This document shows positions 11,935 to 24,063 of a DNA stretch of 64,000 bases, piece by piece. The stretch spans positions 20,182,762 to 20,246,761 of the forward strand of contig CM075783.1 in the NCBI GenBank assembly GCA_037974665.1. Direction: 5' to 3'. The number at the start of each line of letters is the position of its first letter. The stretch's first letter is position 1. Below the pieces are notes generated by a model. It saw nothing but the letters and a program-made list of their open reading frames with translations. It was not told the DNA's origin and did no database searches. Source of the stretch: Ehretia macrophylla (lineage: Eukaryota > Streptophyta > Magnoliopsida > Boraginales > Ehretiaceae). A program made the translations under genes and the position numbers.

Positions 11935-12640
11935 AGTAGACTTGATCTTGTTGGCCAAGATTTTAGAGATGCATTTATAAATAGAGTTGCAACACGAGAT
12001 ACGCCTAAAGTATTGGATTCTAGTAGGACTATCCAACTTAGGCACCAGAGAAATAGATGTTGCATTGACCTCTCCAAGGAGTCTATTAGATATGAAGAAG
12101 GACTTAACAACAAACACCACATTATTCCCGAAAATACTCCACGCCTTTTGATAAAAGTGGGGAGTCAAACCATCTCGAGTAGAACTCTTATCACAGCAAA
12201 GAGAAAAAAGTGTCTTTAATTACTTGGTCAGTAACTTGAGTCACCAATTGTTCAGCATCATCTGCAGAAATGGACTTCTCAAGAATTTTAGAAAGATCAT
12301 GCACAGAGAAAGTCCCACCAGTGTTGCCACCACTACCCCACACATCTTTGTAATAATTAACAATTGCTTCCCGAGTCTCTTGCTCATTTTCAGTCCAAGC
12401 TCCATTCGAATCAGCAATGCGAACAATATTATTACGAGAAATGCAACCTTTAATAGCCTTATGGAAAAAACCAAAATTAACATTCCCTTTATCTAGCCAA
12501 TTAAGTCTAGATTTCTGGTGCAAAATACTTTCTTCAGCCTTAACATTAAACTCAAGCAAAGAAGCCAGTCTTTTCTCCTCCTGCATAACATGACCAGGAC
12601 AATTAAGATCACAATCGATGTTAGTAAAATCTATCTACTA
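11935..12640 (-). mobile_element. LINE, upstream portion (linker and reverse-transcriptase start)
   Basis: This continues the minus-strand LINE of 4666-6722. It encodes the region between endonuclease and reverse transcriptase (KSRLNWLDKGNVNFGFFHK) and the start of the reverse transcriptase (SLVPKLDSPTRIQYFRRISC, then KILANKIKSTL). It ends where the next LINE motif (NQNVFISG) resumes at 6720, which shows that the Copia element was inserted here. No endonuclease is seen, so the copy is 5'-truncated. AAAAACTTTATATTGT (12641-12656) resembles AAAAAGTTTATCTTGT (4638-4653) and may be a decayed target duplication. Confidence 0.8.
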
Positions 12641-12656
12641 AAAAACTTTATATTGT

Positions 12657-13228
12657 TGAAAACTTATATGTTATTTATAAAATTATGTATCTAAATATCA
12701 TGATGATCATCATAACGAGTGTATCCTCAAAATAAATATTCCATTATTGAGAACAATCACCTTCAAACAAATTTAGATATATACTTTAATTGGAAAATAA
12801 CAATAATACAAACAAGCTAAGAAACCTATCCAATATTATAGTGAGCAATCAATTGTATCATCCCACATATCTTTGGGTAAGTTAGTTATATGCTAGTGAT
12901 TTTACATCTATTCCTAAGCATGATTTATTACTGTCATTGTGAGTAATCTATTTGTAATTGCCACAATTTATCTTTGGATAAAGTGTTACATGCTAGTGAT
13001 TCACTCTTGATATTCCCAAACATGCACAAACACATTAATAATTATGTTATTCTACTGGGAGTAATTGAGTGCATCATCACTCTTGATATTCCAAAAAGGC
13101 ACCTTAAAAAGGTAAAACTAACTTTGATACTTAATTAGATACAATCTATTCCAACTTAGCTAAATCACCATATATACATACATATACATATATATATATA
13201 TACACACACATATATATATATGTATATG

Positions 13229-13269
<41 letters not shown>

Positions 13270-14250
13270 TTGTCGGAACTAAATCAGCATCCAAAACAGC
13301 AACTAAATCTATGTATCACCATATCTTATTAACCCAATAAAATAAAGAAAGTATTAAAAGAAATTCAACTTTCTTGAATGCCAGTAAATTTTCCAAGTAA
13401 GCAATTTATTTATCTCAAGCAATCATTTTATTACAAAATGTATTTGTTACCTTTTAGGTGGTGGTGTATGTTTTCTTGCTTACCTGTACTCTCTTTAAAA
13501 TATAAACTTCTATGTATGGACATGCATTAGGAATCAATGCATTAACAATTAATTAAGAAGTTCTATTATTTAGAGTTGAAGTAATGACATGTTTAATGAA
13601 TGGAGACTTAAAAGTTCATGCCATGTCATCAATCAGCGTTCTTGTTTCCGTGTTGATTTTTTTATTTCCTTTCTTCCATTTCTTTTTGTCCTTTCCTTAT
13701 AAACCAATTTTCTTAAATGAAATTTTTGTTGGATTTGCAGTCAACGACGCCTTCCTATACGAGATAATATTATATTTCATCTTTCCCTTGTTCTTTATAT
13801 AGGGATTATGGAATCTTTATAGTTGTAAGTTAGTGTGAGATTGTTAAATATGGACTATCGACAATAGAATTATAGTTACCTACGCTATTGCCATCTTGTC
13901 AAAGAAACCTCCACGAATTGGAGATGTAAATTAATACGAGTGTGCATAAACCGAACCAAAATTTATAATATAACCAAATCGATCAGTAATATTCATTAAA
14001 AGAAATCAATACAATGAATAACTTAATGAATTATTTTATTTAAAATATTTCCTTAGTGCAATAACATGACATCACTTCTTGAAATTCGTTAATCATGCTT
14101 CTTAGGATTATGAAAAACATATAGGGTTTAGGTGTATTTCAACGAAAATAAAACACACATGAATAATACCAATTACCTTATTGATATTAGTACAACTTAT
14201 TGTTCTTATTGATGGGATATGACTTTCAATAGAAAAAGGTACCTTCTATG
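12657..14250. other. AT-rich intergenic stretch, no gene seen
   Basis: No supported coding region. It contains a TA/CA microsatellite and loosely repeated motifs (ATGCTAGTGATT near 12891 and 12991; CACTCTTGATATTCC near 13003 and 13078). A hydrophobic 72-codon frame at 13584-13802 has no support. Confidence 0.5.
13170..13265. repeat. TA/CA/TG microsatellite
   Basis: Alternating TATACATA, CACACA and a long TA run. Simple sequence, probably variable in length. Confidence 0.9.
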
Positions 14251-15142
14251 TCTTTCAACTTAAAAATACTATTAGCAAATCTTAAAAATATAGTGAGAGT
14301 AAAATCAAGAAGATTAACTTAATCCCATTATTCTCCAGATTTTTATAAAATAAATTAAATTGTAGACATATAAAAGTTCATCTAGTATTATAAAATCACA
14401 CTGCTAAAGAAAATGAATGATATTTACCTATTTGCTACCATCTCTCATACGAAAAGGCAAGAACCAGGGCGTTTGGAAAGAGGAAAGAAAGAGTTACGGA
14501 ACTTATTATATTGCATTTACACTCAACAACACAATGACTATTTATTTGGGTAATGAATATTAGTCAATCTCATGTAAGATTAGTAAGAATACGGCACGAG
14601 AAGTCGTCATAGTACTCCCCTACAATTTTAGCTGACTTTAATCTATTTATTTGGGGTCCTTTAAATACTTTGGTCTAGATGTGTGCTTCTTACTGTGAGT
14701 GTGAAAGATTCCAAAATTAATTCTCGTAGTATACTCTTTAATGTAGTTGTACGATTTAAACTTCTTTTCACTAAAAAAAGAAAGGCCTGTACAAACAATA
14801 TTACTATGACTCATACAGAGTTGGGCCCTTTGTCCTGTATGTGATCTTCATCGCTCACTGGACGTTCTCAAACAAGCATTTTTTGGTGGTCATTTTCACG
14901 CTGAAAAAAATAACTCTTACCGGCACTACTGCGAAATTTCCTGTAAAACTCTACGTCTTCGTCTTTACCGCCTATCTTGATTAAAAAAACAAAAATAAGT
15001 AAAAAGTCTATAAACCGTGTCTGCTGTCCTTGCCATTTACTAAGCTATTAAAAAGAAGCCCTTCCACAAAAATCAACAATATCTCACTCGCCAAGATTTC
15101 TAGGTTCTAGTTACCCTGATTCTCTTCCACGTTGTCCTGATC
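14250..15142 (+). promoter_or_regulatory. Conserved 5' block of the intact membrane-protein gene
   Basis: The first part (14253-14340) matches the 3' flank of other units (4525 and 44239). From about 14460 it matches the 5' regions of the copies at 1-2, 41-42 and 49-50 kb. Strongly conserved pieces shared with 41545-42056 are TCTCAAACAAGCA (14869), ATAACTCTTACC (14909), TATAAACCG (15009), the CTGCTGTC segment (15021), and AACAATATCTCACTC just upstream of the ATG. Conservation here supports this as promoter and 5' UTR of the gene at 15143. Confidence 0.65.
15009..15014 (+). promoter_or_regulatory. Probable TATA box
   Basis: TATAAA, 134 bases upstream of the start codon, embedded in a segment conserved at 41898-41903 upstream of the 42-kb pseudogene. 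It predicts a transcription start near 15040 and a 5' leader of about 100 bases. A second AT-rich motif, GCTATTAAAAAG near 15043, is also conserved and is an alternative. Confidence 0.55.
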
Positions 15143-16795
15143 ATGGAATTCTCGTCCCTTTGGTACTTCTCTTTATGTTCCATTATCAGTCAGGTATTTT
15201 TACTAATTGCACTCCTTGCTTCAGACAGGGTCAAGACTCTATTTCCTGAAGACATTTGGGATTTTTTGAAGGCTTTTATATATGCCCAAGCAGGCTTTTC
15301 TTATGTTTATGCCTTCTTTGTCCTACCTATGAAAGAGCCTGATCTAACCATCGGAAAATTTTCACATGAAGTCATAGGCTTCATTGCAAATGTTGTATGT
15401 GTATTAGTAGCACTCATGTATTTTCTCTTGTGTTTCGGGTACCAGCAGTTGCCTATTTCTGACATAGTTACTTTATCATTCCTTACGCTTTTTACGGTAC
15501 ACGTGTGCTTTCACTACAATTATATCCGCTATATGGAAGGTAAAGAGATGGGAAACATCTTGATTGGACTTGGAGGCCCTTTTTTATTGTACCCCACTCA
15601 TACTCTTTGCTATGCTTTATTTACAACTTCGTTTTTCTCAGTTGCATACTTGGCTTTTCGTCAAGACCCGCGTGAACTTGAGGAACTGGAAGTAATTTTT
15701 TCATCTTTTTCTTTTTCCATCGTTGTGCCATTAACCGAAGTTATATATCCCTTTAATCAAAGATTACGACGATTTTGGTTACATTCACTTGAAAAATGCA
15801 AGGACAATATAAACATGATTGGAAACCTTCTTGGCCTGTTGGGTTACGTTTTTGGTCAATACTGGCTCCAAGAAAAGTCAATTCCTCTTTTGGTGATGTT
15901 CTCTTCCTTCGCCATTCATTGGTTAGCTAACCTCGCCCTGACCCAATCTCCTACTGACTTTGGAATTCTCAACTTTTTAATTGGTATCATCCTGGATTCT
16001 GCAATCAGTCTTTATGGGCTCCGCATATTCACCTGGATTGTCTTAGCTTGCTGTTTCATCATCGTGGTCTTGCGGAGGAAATTGGATTCCGTGACATTGC
16101 GCTATCCTCGGCCGCGAACAAGTACTATGAGCAATTGGGTTAGGGTTGAAAAGAAGATACACAAAACACCATATCCTTTAACAAGACAAATAGGAATCAT
16201 CATGGCTAGATTTTGCAGATCTATAATGGAAAAGAAAAGGGGGAGGAGGTTGTGGTCGAGTTTATTATGTGCCGTTAACTATTTTTGTTTTCTTGGTCGA
16301 GCCGACAATTCAAGTATGGAAGAAAAGAGAGAACAAGAAAAAGAAAGCAAAGATGAGCTCATTGGTAAGTTCATTACGGAAAATAAGGCAGTAAAGGACA
16401 AAGAAAGCAAAGACGATCTAATTGATAAGTTACACAAGTTCACCCTCCAACAGCTTGGGCAAAAAGAGAATGGGAAGGAAGAAGGAAGCAGAGATGAGCT
16501 TATTCATATATTATACCATCTCTATTTCCGACTGTGCAAGGAAGAAGAAAAAGGAAAGGGAGAACAGACGACGAATAAGTACCAAATTGCCTTGTGTTTG
16601 TATCAAGTCTTATGTTTGTTGCACAAAAAGGAAAAAGGAAAGGAAAAAGAAAAAGAGAAAGGAAAGGAAGTAGAAGAAAATGAAAAAGAGGTAACAGAAG
16701 AAGCTCAAATTATTAGATTATATCGTCTAATCTTTGGTATGCTTTCGCTGGAAGAACGAAGCAAGGAAGTGAAAAATAGACATAGAGCAAAATAA
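15143..16795 (+). CDS. Uncharacterised polytopic membrane protein with Lys/Glu-rich tail (550 aa)
   Basis: Single-exon frame of 550 residues; I do not recognise the family. Approximate membrane segments by hydrophobicity: 8-27, 45-63, 77-99, 106-126, 137-171, 183-204, 224-240, 247-266, 273-292 and 296-311. A short conserved linker follows (DSVTLRYPRPRTSTMSNW, 315-332). Then comes a cytosol-like basic region and an extreme Lys/Glu tail from ~391. The tail has a repeated ESKDELI-type motif at 401, 421 and 448, and amphipathic stretches at 452-465, 480-494 and 521-537. The start is supported because MEFSSLWY is conserved at the ATG of the copies at 42057 and 50156. Same-strand relatives flank it on both sides, and it is the only uninterrupted member. 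The stop lies just after an A-run that is one base longer than in copy 1. The bases up to 16926 continue a conserved tail in another frame, so the protein may be slightly shortened. Function, partner and location are unknown; an integral membrane role is inferred. Confidence 0.75.
   Translation: MEFSSLWYFSLCSIISQVFLLIALLASDRVKTLFPEDIWDFLKAFIYAQAGFSYVYAFFVLPMKEPDLTIGKFSHEVIGFIANVVCVLVALMYFLLCFGYQQLPISDIVTLSFLTLFTVHVCFHYNYIRYMEGKEMGNILIGLGGPFLLYPTHTLCYALFTTSFFSVAYLAFRQDPRELEELEVIFSSFSFSIVVPLTEVIYPFNQRLRRFWLHSLEKCKDNINMIGNLLGLLGYVFGQYWLQEKSIPLLVMFSSFAIHWLANLALTQSPTDFGILNFLIGIILDSAISLYGLRIFTWIVLACCFIIVVLRRKLDSVTLRYPRPRTSTMSNWVRVEKKIHKTPYPLTRQIGIIMARFCRSIMEKKRGRRLWSSLLCAVNYFCFLGRADNSSMEEKREQEKESKDELIGKFITENKAVKDKESKDDLIDKLHKFTLQQLGQKENGKEEGSRDELIHILYHLYFRLCKEEEKGKGEQTTNKYQIALCLYQVLCLLHKKEKGKEKEKEKGKEVEENEKEVTEEAQIIRLYRLIFGMLSLEERSKEVKNRHRAK
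16336..16500 (+). repeat. Degenerate 20-codon repeat in the protein tail
   Basis: AAGAAAGCAAAGAYGA recurs with a 60-base offset (16341 and 16401) and again, more diverged, near 16480 (GAAGCAGAGATGAGCT). At protein level the motif is (E/G)S(K/R)D(E/D)LI. The same repeats occur in the 3-kb and 42-kb copies, so the expansion predates the duplications. Confidence 0.7.
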
Positions 16796-17564
16796 AGAAA
16801 TAAAGGAAGTAGAAGAAATTCACGAGAAAGAGTTGGCAAAGGAAGCTCAAATTGTAAGACTTTGCCGTCTTATCTTAGGCCAGCTTTTGCTAAAAAAAGG
16901 AAAGTCGAAAGAAATAAAAGATGAATAGGAAACACAAAGGAAGTGTTAGAATGTGTAGATACAGAGTTTATTGTAGCATAATTGAGTTAGGGAAATGCTT
17001 GGAATATGCTTGTATTAATTAGGGTATTCATATAAGCCACTCGTTGTATCTTTTTCATTCTCTTTCTTTCTTTTCTCAGTAATTTAATCAACATAATCTG
17101 TTTTTTTCTCATTCATATCTTCAATCGTTGATATCGACATGGTATGAAAGGTTAGTAGTCTGTGTCATTATCATCTTATCATTCTTTTCGCAGTATTATA
17201 ATCAGCATAATCTCTTTTTCTTTCATTCATAGCCTCAATCCTTTATTTTAACATGGTATGAAAGGTACCGTTTGCCATCTCACTTCCACATCAGCCAAAC
17301 TAGTGTCTCTTGGTTTTAGGGCAATTTTCTTCCACATCCAACCTGTTCCTTCTTATTCATTTGTCGCATTAGTTTTTTTCCAAATTCAGCCTTTAAGATA
17401 GAAGTTAGGCTTCTATACGTATACGGCCCTCTAATACAAAAAGTGAGGCTCATACACATGAAACCTACTTCCTATTTCACGTCTACACACGACATCCGTA
17501 AAGAAGCAAAATCTTTACGATACCTTTTTTACTCACTTTTCATTCATGATGCGTATATATATTA
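16796..17564 (+). other. 3' flank of the intact gene
   Basis: Bases 16796-16926 encode, out of frame with the gene, the same tail segment seen at the end of copy 1 (VRLCRLILGQLLL) and finish at a TAG, so this is residual coding sequence. Further on, a ~130-base imperfect tandem pair holds TTTTCTCAGTAATTTAATCA / TTTTCGCAGTATTATAATCA and ATGGTATGAAAGGT twice. This region probably contains the 3' UTR; no definite poly(A) signal could be chosen. 17300-17564 shows no further gene. Confidence 0.5.
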
Positions 17565-17772
17565 AGTTCATTTTTTTTTTCTTATGAACATCCTTTTGAG
17601 AATATATATTAATGGAATTAAACAATATTATACAAGTAATGTACTCGAACAACTGCCAAGAGTTAGGTGCATAGTCGTGTAACGATCTGTTGTAGGTTGT
17701 GTGTCAATAAATAATTGCCCCCTCTAATCATTTATTGAAGAGTGCAAGAATATTTTATCAAGCCATGATGGC

Positions 17773-18429
17773 TAGAGGTTGTGCATGAGTCGGTTTGGGC
17801 AGTTTGAAAGATATTTTTCGAATCGAACCACTATATTCGGTTTGAAAAAATTGAAACCAAAACCAAACCATACATTTATCAAAACCACCCAAAGTTGAGC
17901 GGGTTCCAAACTATTAGAATGGTTTGGTTTGATTTGATTCGATTTGTCGGGTTGATATCTTTCACTACCTGCTAATTAATATAATTACTTATATTAAAAA
18001 TATAAATAGGAACAACACACAAAAAGATTCAACATACTTGTCTATGTCAAAATACCACAAACAAGTTTTTACATTGATCCCGAATTCAAAATACTACTTC
18101 CCATAACATAAAATAACCATAAGATATTAGTAATCCCTAAAATAACAAAACATAGCCAAACACAAAATGAAAAAAAATCAGCACTTGAACCAAAGGAAAG
18201 TGCAGCAATGAAAAAAATCAGCACTTGTATTGGACCTATATATATATATATTTGGGGCGGTTTGGGTTTATCGGTTTCAATGCTAAAAATCATAAACCAA
18301 CCCATATAGTCGATTTTTATAAAATCTTAAACCATAGCCAATGAAATTTTTAAAAAACCACCAAAAGTGGGTTAGTTTGGGTTGGATTAGGCTGTTTGGG
18401 CAGGTTAATGGTTTCACTGCACACCTCTA
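17773..18429. mobile_element. Non-autonomous hAT-type element, 657 bp
   Basis: The ends read TAGAGGTTGTGCA and TGCACACCTCTA, inverted with one extra base. An 8-bp target duplication ATGATGGC flanks it (17765-17772 and 18430-18437), as expected for hAT. The interior is rich in GGTTTGG/CCAAACC-type subterminal motifs. The related block B lacks it. No transposase. Confidence 0.9.
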
Positions 18430-18660
18430 ATGATGGCTACAAACTCAACATGTGTAACGGGAAATCAACAAATGTAATGATTTGTTATCTAATTTGACTT
18501 GAGCCAACAACTCGGAAGTCAGTTAGAGCATTCCCGAGTCCTCTACAAGATCTTGTAGTACCAGATAAAATGAGTATAACATTCTTAAGGCTGATTAGTT
18601 AGTAAATCGGCTTCGCCTCCATATACCCGCAAACAAAAAAAAGAAAAAGACCTAAGTTTC

Positions 18661-21600
18661 TGTTGGAATATGGAATAGGCTATTTTATCGCAAAGAGAAA
18701 TAATATGGAGACTCTAAACAAAATCTTTATTGCTCTAATATTTGGTATGTCTTTGGTATATCTACAATTGAAAGGACTGACTCCTATTTATAGATTCACA
18801 AAAAACCTATGCCAATTAGGATATGGTTGTAGGAAACCATTACCCACTATGAAAAACTATTTAGTAAAAAACCAATTCAAATCTAACTAGAACTTATTTA
18901 ATAGAGTCCTAATCCTAATCAAGTTTATCTTCTAACATTCTCCCTTAAACTTGATTTGACTCTTGTAACTCCGAGCAAAGCTCTAAACTCATAAACACGT
19001 CACTCTTGAGTGGCTTTGTAAGAATGTCTGCAACTTGATCTTGAGACTTCACATACTCTATCTTCACTTCCTTCCTTGTGATGCATTCTCTGATGAAATG
19101 GTAACATGTGTCAATGTGCTTGCTTCTTTCATGAAAGACTGGATTTTTGGCTAAGACAATTGCAGACTTGTTATCAACATAGATCTCTACTGGCTTTTCT
19201 TAAGGCATCTTAAGTTCTTTGATCAAATTCTTTAACCATAAAACATGGCAAACACATGAAGTAGCAGCTACATATTCAGCTTCACATGTAGAAAGTGTGA
19301 CAATGGGTTACTTCTTGGAACTCCAAGTGAATGTTGTATCTCCCATGAAAAAAAGAGATCCAATAGTACTCTTTCGATCATCAAGATCACCAGCCCAATC
19401 GCTATCACTATATCCCACAAGTTTGAAATCCTCTGAGTGGGAGTATAGAAGTCCATAATCAAGAGTTCCTTTGATGTAGCAAAGTATTCTCTTGGCAGTT
19501 TTCAGATGTGTATTGGTAGGGGCCTCCATAAAGCGACTCACAAGTTCGACACCAAAAAGAATATCTGGTCTTGTGCAGGTCAAGTATCTCAAGCTTCCAA
19601 TTAGGCTCTTGAAAAGTGTTGGATTTACATGTTCTTCTTCATCAACCTTTGATTATTGTACTCCACATTCAACAAGGGTGTTAACAGGTTGAAAATTTTC
19701 CATCTTGAATTTCTTGAGAATTTCCTTTGCATAACCTTCTTGAGAAATAAATATTCCTTCATCTGTTTGCTTCACTTGAATTATAAGATAATAAGACATG
19801 AGTCCAATATCAGTCATCTCAAATTCTCTTGCCATTGTCCTCTTAAAATCTTCAAATAAACTTGGATTTTTGCAAGTAAATTAAGTCATTCACATACAAG
19901 CAAACAATCAACACATCGCCATTCTCATGTTTGGTATAGAGAGTATGCTCATGCAAATACTTGGAGAAATTATTATGACGGAAGTATTCATCAATTCTAC
20001 TATACCAAGCTTTTGGAGCTAGTTTTAGGCCATAGAGAGCTTTCTTCAACTTTAAAACTTTATTTTCACACCCGTTCTTCATATAGCCTAATGGTTGTTG
20101 AATATATACCTCTTCATTAAGAAAATCATTCAGGAATGCAGATTTAACATCCAATTGGTAAATCTCCCATCTGTGTTGGGCCGCTAGAGATATGATAAAT
20201 TTTATAGTTTCCAAGCGTACAATATGAGCAAATACCTCATCATAGTCAATGCCAGCTCGTTGACTATAGCCTTTTACAACTAGTCTTACCTTGTACCTTT
20301 CAACTTCACCTTTAGCGTTCTTCTTTATCTTGTAAACCCACTTTACTCTAATGACTTTGTGGCCTTTGGGTAAAGTTACAAGCTCCCAAGTGTCATTCTT
20401 CTTTATAGCCTTGATTTCTTCATCCATGGCTTGTCTCCATCTTTCACTGTCATTAGCTTCCTCAAAGCTTATTGGGTCACAATTAGCAAGCAGACAAAAG
20501 AGAGTCAGTTCATCATTTAAATTTTGAGTTACCTTAAAATTTTCATCCAACCTTTTGAAACAAGGGGTCTTTTCATGCGAACTTGAACAAGTTGAAGTTA
20601 TGTCTCCTTGAGATGAAGTTGGAGCTTGATATGGAGATGGAGTTTGAGTTGGAGTTGGAGATATAGAGTCTTCATTGACTTTTTCTTCTTGCTCTTGTAT
20701 GGATAAAAATTTGTATTCTTTTTGTTCTTTGACATTCTAATCCCATTAAGCTTCTTCATCAAATTGGACATCTCTACTCACAACAATTCTACTATTAGTA
20801 GGATTGTAGATCTTGTATGCTTTGGAACTCTTTTCATACCCAATGAAAACTAGCTTTTGGATTTTGTCATCAAGCTTGATTTGATTTTGATCAGGAACAT
20901 AAGCATAAACAATGCTTCTGAAAACCCTTAAGTGCTTGATTGTTGGCTTTCTTCCACTCCATGCTTCTAATGGTGTCTTGTTAGAGAGACTCTTTGTAAC
21001 ACAACGATTCAACATATAGACTGCACAATCAACTATTCCAGCCCAAAATTCTTTAGGCATACTTCTAGACTTCAACATGCTTCGAACTATCTCAAGAACA
21101 ACTCTATTTTTTCTCTCAACAACTCCATTATGTTGAGGTAATCAAGGAGCTGTCAAAGGGCGTCGAATGCCATTCTCTTCACAAAAAATTGTTGAATTCT
21201 ATTGATGTGAATTCTCCACCTCTATCAGATCTCAAGGCTTTGATCTCCCAAGCACTTTCTTTTTCAGCAAGAGCTTTAAATTTCTTGAACTTGTAAAAGG
21301 CTTCAAATTTTTCTTTTAAAAAATAAACCCAAGTCTTGCGGCTAAAATCATCAATAAAAAGGATAAAATATTTATTTTTACCATAGGAGCAAGGATTAAT
21401 TGGCCCGCAAATATTAGTATGGACAAGTTCTAGTGGTCTCGTTGCTCTTGATGTAGCCTCGTTTGGAAAACTTTTCCTGGCTTATTTTTTAAAAAGACAT
21501 CCCTCACAAATTTGTTCCGGATGATTGATGGAAGGCAATCCATGCACCATAATTTTTGTTGATATTAAAGAGAGATTTTCAAAATTTATGTGCCCAAATC

Positions 21601-23284
21601 TCAAGTGCTATAACCAAAAAGTTTCTTTTACACAAGATTTAAGACATTTTGCAACATCGTTTTGAATATTTAATAAAAACAATCTATTTCTTGTCATGGG
21701 CACTTTTGTAATCAAAAATTATTTTCATCTTTTATTACACAATGTTTATCTTCCTATAAAATTGTGTAATTTTTCTCAAGAAGTTGACCAAGACTCAAAA
21801 TATTAGTTTTTAATTTTGGCACATAATAAACCTCAGAAATAAAACGATGCATTCCATCTTTCAAACGGATCAAAAATTTACCTTTTCATTCCACTGAGAC
21901 CATAGAGGCATCTCCAAATTTAACATTGCACTTGCCAGTTTTATCGAGTACTGCGAATATGCTCTTTTGTCCAGTCATATGGTTGCTTGCATCTGTATTA
22001 AGATGCCATGCACTATCTCCTCCATCTTGTTCGCCATGATGAGTGATCAACAAGGTAATCTCTTCTTCCCTTTTTTGTCTTTCAGCAAAATTTACTTTTT
22101 CGTCCACAACTTTAGGATTACTTCTATCATACCTTTGTCCTGAATAATTGCCTCTTCTACGCCCAAGTTTATGCAAATTTTGATTTTTCTCTTCTTGATT
22201 AAATCCTCCTCTTCCACCACGTCTTCATCCTCGTCCTTGGTTTTAGCCTCGGCCTCCACCAAGTCTATATCCACGACCACGTCCTTTTTGGCTTCCATCA
22301 TTACCAAAATTTTCTTTTTTTGTCAAAGCGAGATTACTTTGAAGAACTTTTTCCAAGACTTCTTGGTTCTTCTTTTTGTGTCTTTCTTCATGAGCTTGTA
22401 ATGAGCCCATGAGTTCATCAACAGACATGTCATCTAAATCTTTTGATTCCTCAATGGCTACAACAATATATTCATATTTTGGATACAAAGAATGAATGGT
22501 CTTTTCTACAATACAAGTATCTTTTAAATCTTCTCCGTAACTTCTTAGTTGGTTAGAAACGACCAAAACTTTCGAAACATAATCTGAAATAGATTCACCA
22601 TCATTCATATAGAGAGATTCAAACTCACCTCTTAAAGTTTGTAGACGAACCTTTTTCACATTTTCTACAACATGTTGTGATTTTTGGAGAGTTTCACATG
22701 CTTGTTTGATAGTAGTTGCGCATGAGATTTTCTCAAACATATTTTCATCCAAACATAGATGGATGATAGAGAGAGTTTGTTGATCCTTCTTGCGATTTTT
22801 CACCCATGTGTCTTTTTGATTTTGACTCAAAACTTCATCTTCTTTAGGTTCTACGTAGCCTTTCTCTACAATCTCCCAAGCATCTTGTGAGTCAAGGAGA
22901 GTCTTCACACGAATGGACTAGTTATTATAATTGTCCTTAGTGAGGCGAGGAAATTGAACAGGAAACATATCATTCCCCATCATCTTTACCTAGCTCTGAT
23001 ACCACTTTATTGGAATATGGAAGAGGCTATTTTATCGAAGAGAGAAATAATATGGAGACTTTAAACAAAATCTTTATTGCTCTAATATTTGGTATGTCTT
23101 TGGTATATCTACAATTGAAAGGAGTGACCTCTAATTATAGATTCACAAAAATCCTATGTCAATTAGGATATGGTGTTAGGAAATCATTCCCCACTTGGAA
23201 AAACTATCTAGTCAAAAACCATTTTAAATCTAACTAGAACTTATTTAATAGAGTCCTAATCCTAATCAAGTTTATCTTCTAACA
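18661..23284 (-). mobile_element. Ty1/Copia element with both LTRs and target duplication
   Basis: Minus-strand LTR retrotransposon. Both LTRs are 277 bp (18661-18937 and 23008-23284) and the element is flanked by GTTTC on both sides. An initiator-Met-type primer-binding site (TGGTATCAGAGC) lies next to the right LTR, and a purine tract (AAGTTTAAGGGAGAA) next to the left. Parts in element order: gag about 22915-22180, protease about 22040-21900, integrase about 21600-20750, reverse transcriptase about 20480-19650, RNase H about 19590-18960. Complete in layout, but a fossil with roughly half a dozen or more breaks. The LTRs differ at about 20 positions by eye, suggesting an age of a few million years. 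The empty site is preserved in block B near 26178. Confidence 0.92.
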
Positions 23285-24048
23285 GTTTCTTCGTAGAAAT
23301 CTTTTTTGTATTTCAACTTTCTTAGTTTTTTATTATTTTTTTTTAAATTTTTGGCCCCTTCAACCTAAGCATGTTTCTGATATTAGGAAGGGCGATTTCA
23401 AGGAAGCTGAAATCGCCAACCAATTTGAATTTGATGTCGTCCCCCTTAAGCATAACGAAGATGAATTTAGTAGATCAAGAAGAAAGGAAAGAAAGATGAA
23501 GAAAATGAAAAGACTAGCTTGTTTACTTCAGTGGATAGCGAGGTTAGTCAAACCTAATCAGTTTCCTATTTAACACATACTCAATTGTCTTTTACATATT
23601 GAGGTAAATAGTTGGTGTGTCTTGTAAAAGGTACAAGATGGTGCCAGCGGATTTCGAAATACTGTTATTGTTAGCTTCATTGTCCGTAATGTGTACACAT
23701 TATATGTGATTATACTTAATTAGGATAGTCAAAATATTAACAATAAACTGGGACTTAATGATTTACACTTATTCTGTATGGACTACATCATTGTTATTCC
23801 AATTAAAGAATTTGATAGAAAATTGACATTTAACTATATTAGTTATGTTTGTCATTGGCGTGACCGGTATGAATCCGAGCATTATCACAAATTATTTTAT
23901 CATTCAGCCAAGTGGAAGAATGTTAACTTTTTCTTAAAGAGGTATTATGACCACACAATGTTACAATTAACAATGTAATTGTTAAATAACAAAATTCATG
24001 AACTTATCTCTAATATTAGGTATACTTAGTAAATTCATAAACTAAAGT

Positions 24049-24063
<15 letters not shown>

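Noticed and set aside
13584-13802. Hydrophobic 72-codon frame
   Set aside because: No paralogue, no motif, no promoter context; AT/T-rich DNA readily gives hydrophobic frames.
23778-23978. 66-codon frame with a distinctive CHWRDRYESEHYHKLF sequence
   Set aside because: The same DNA in block B (about 26480-26690) has stops and indels in this frame, and block C keeps only part of it. It behaves as non-coding repeat sequence.
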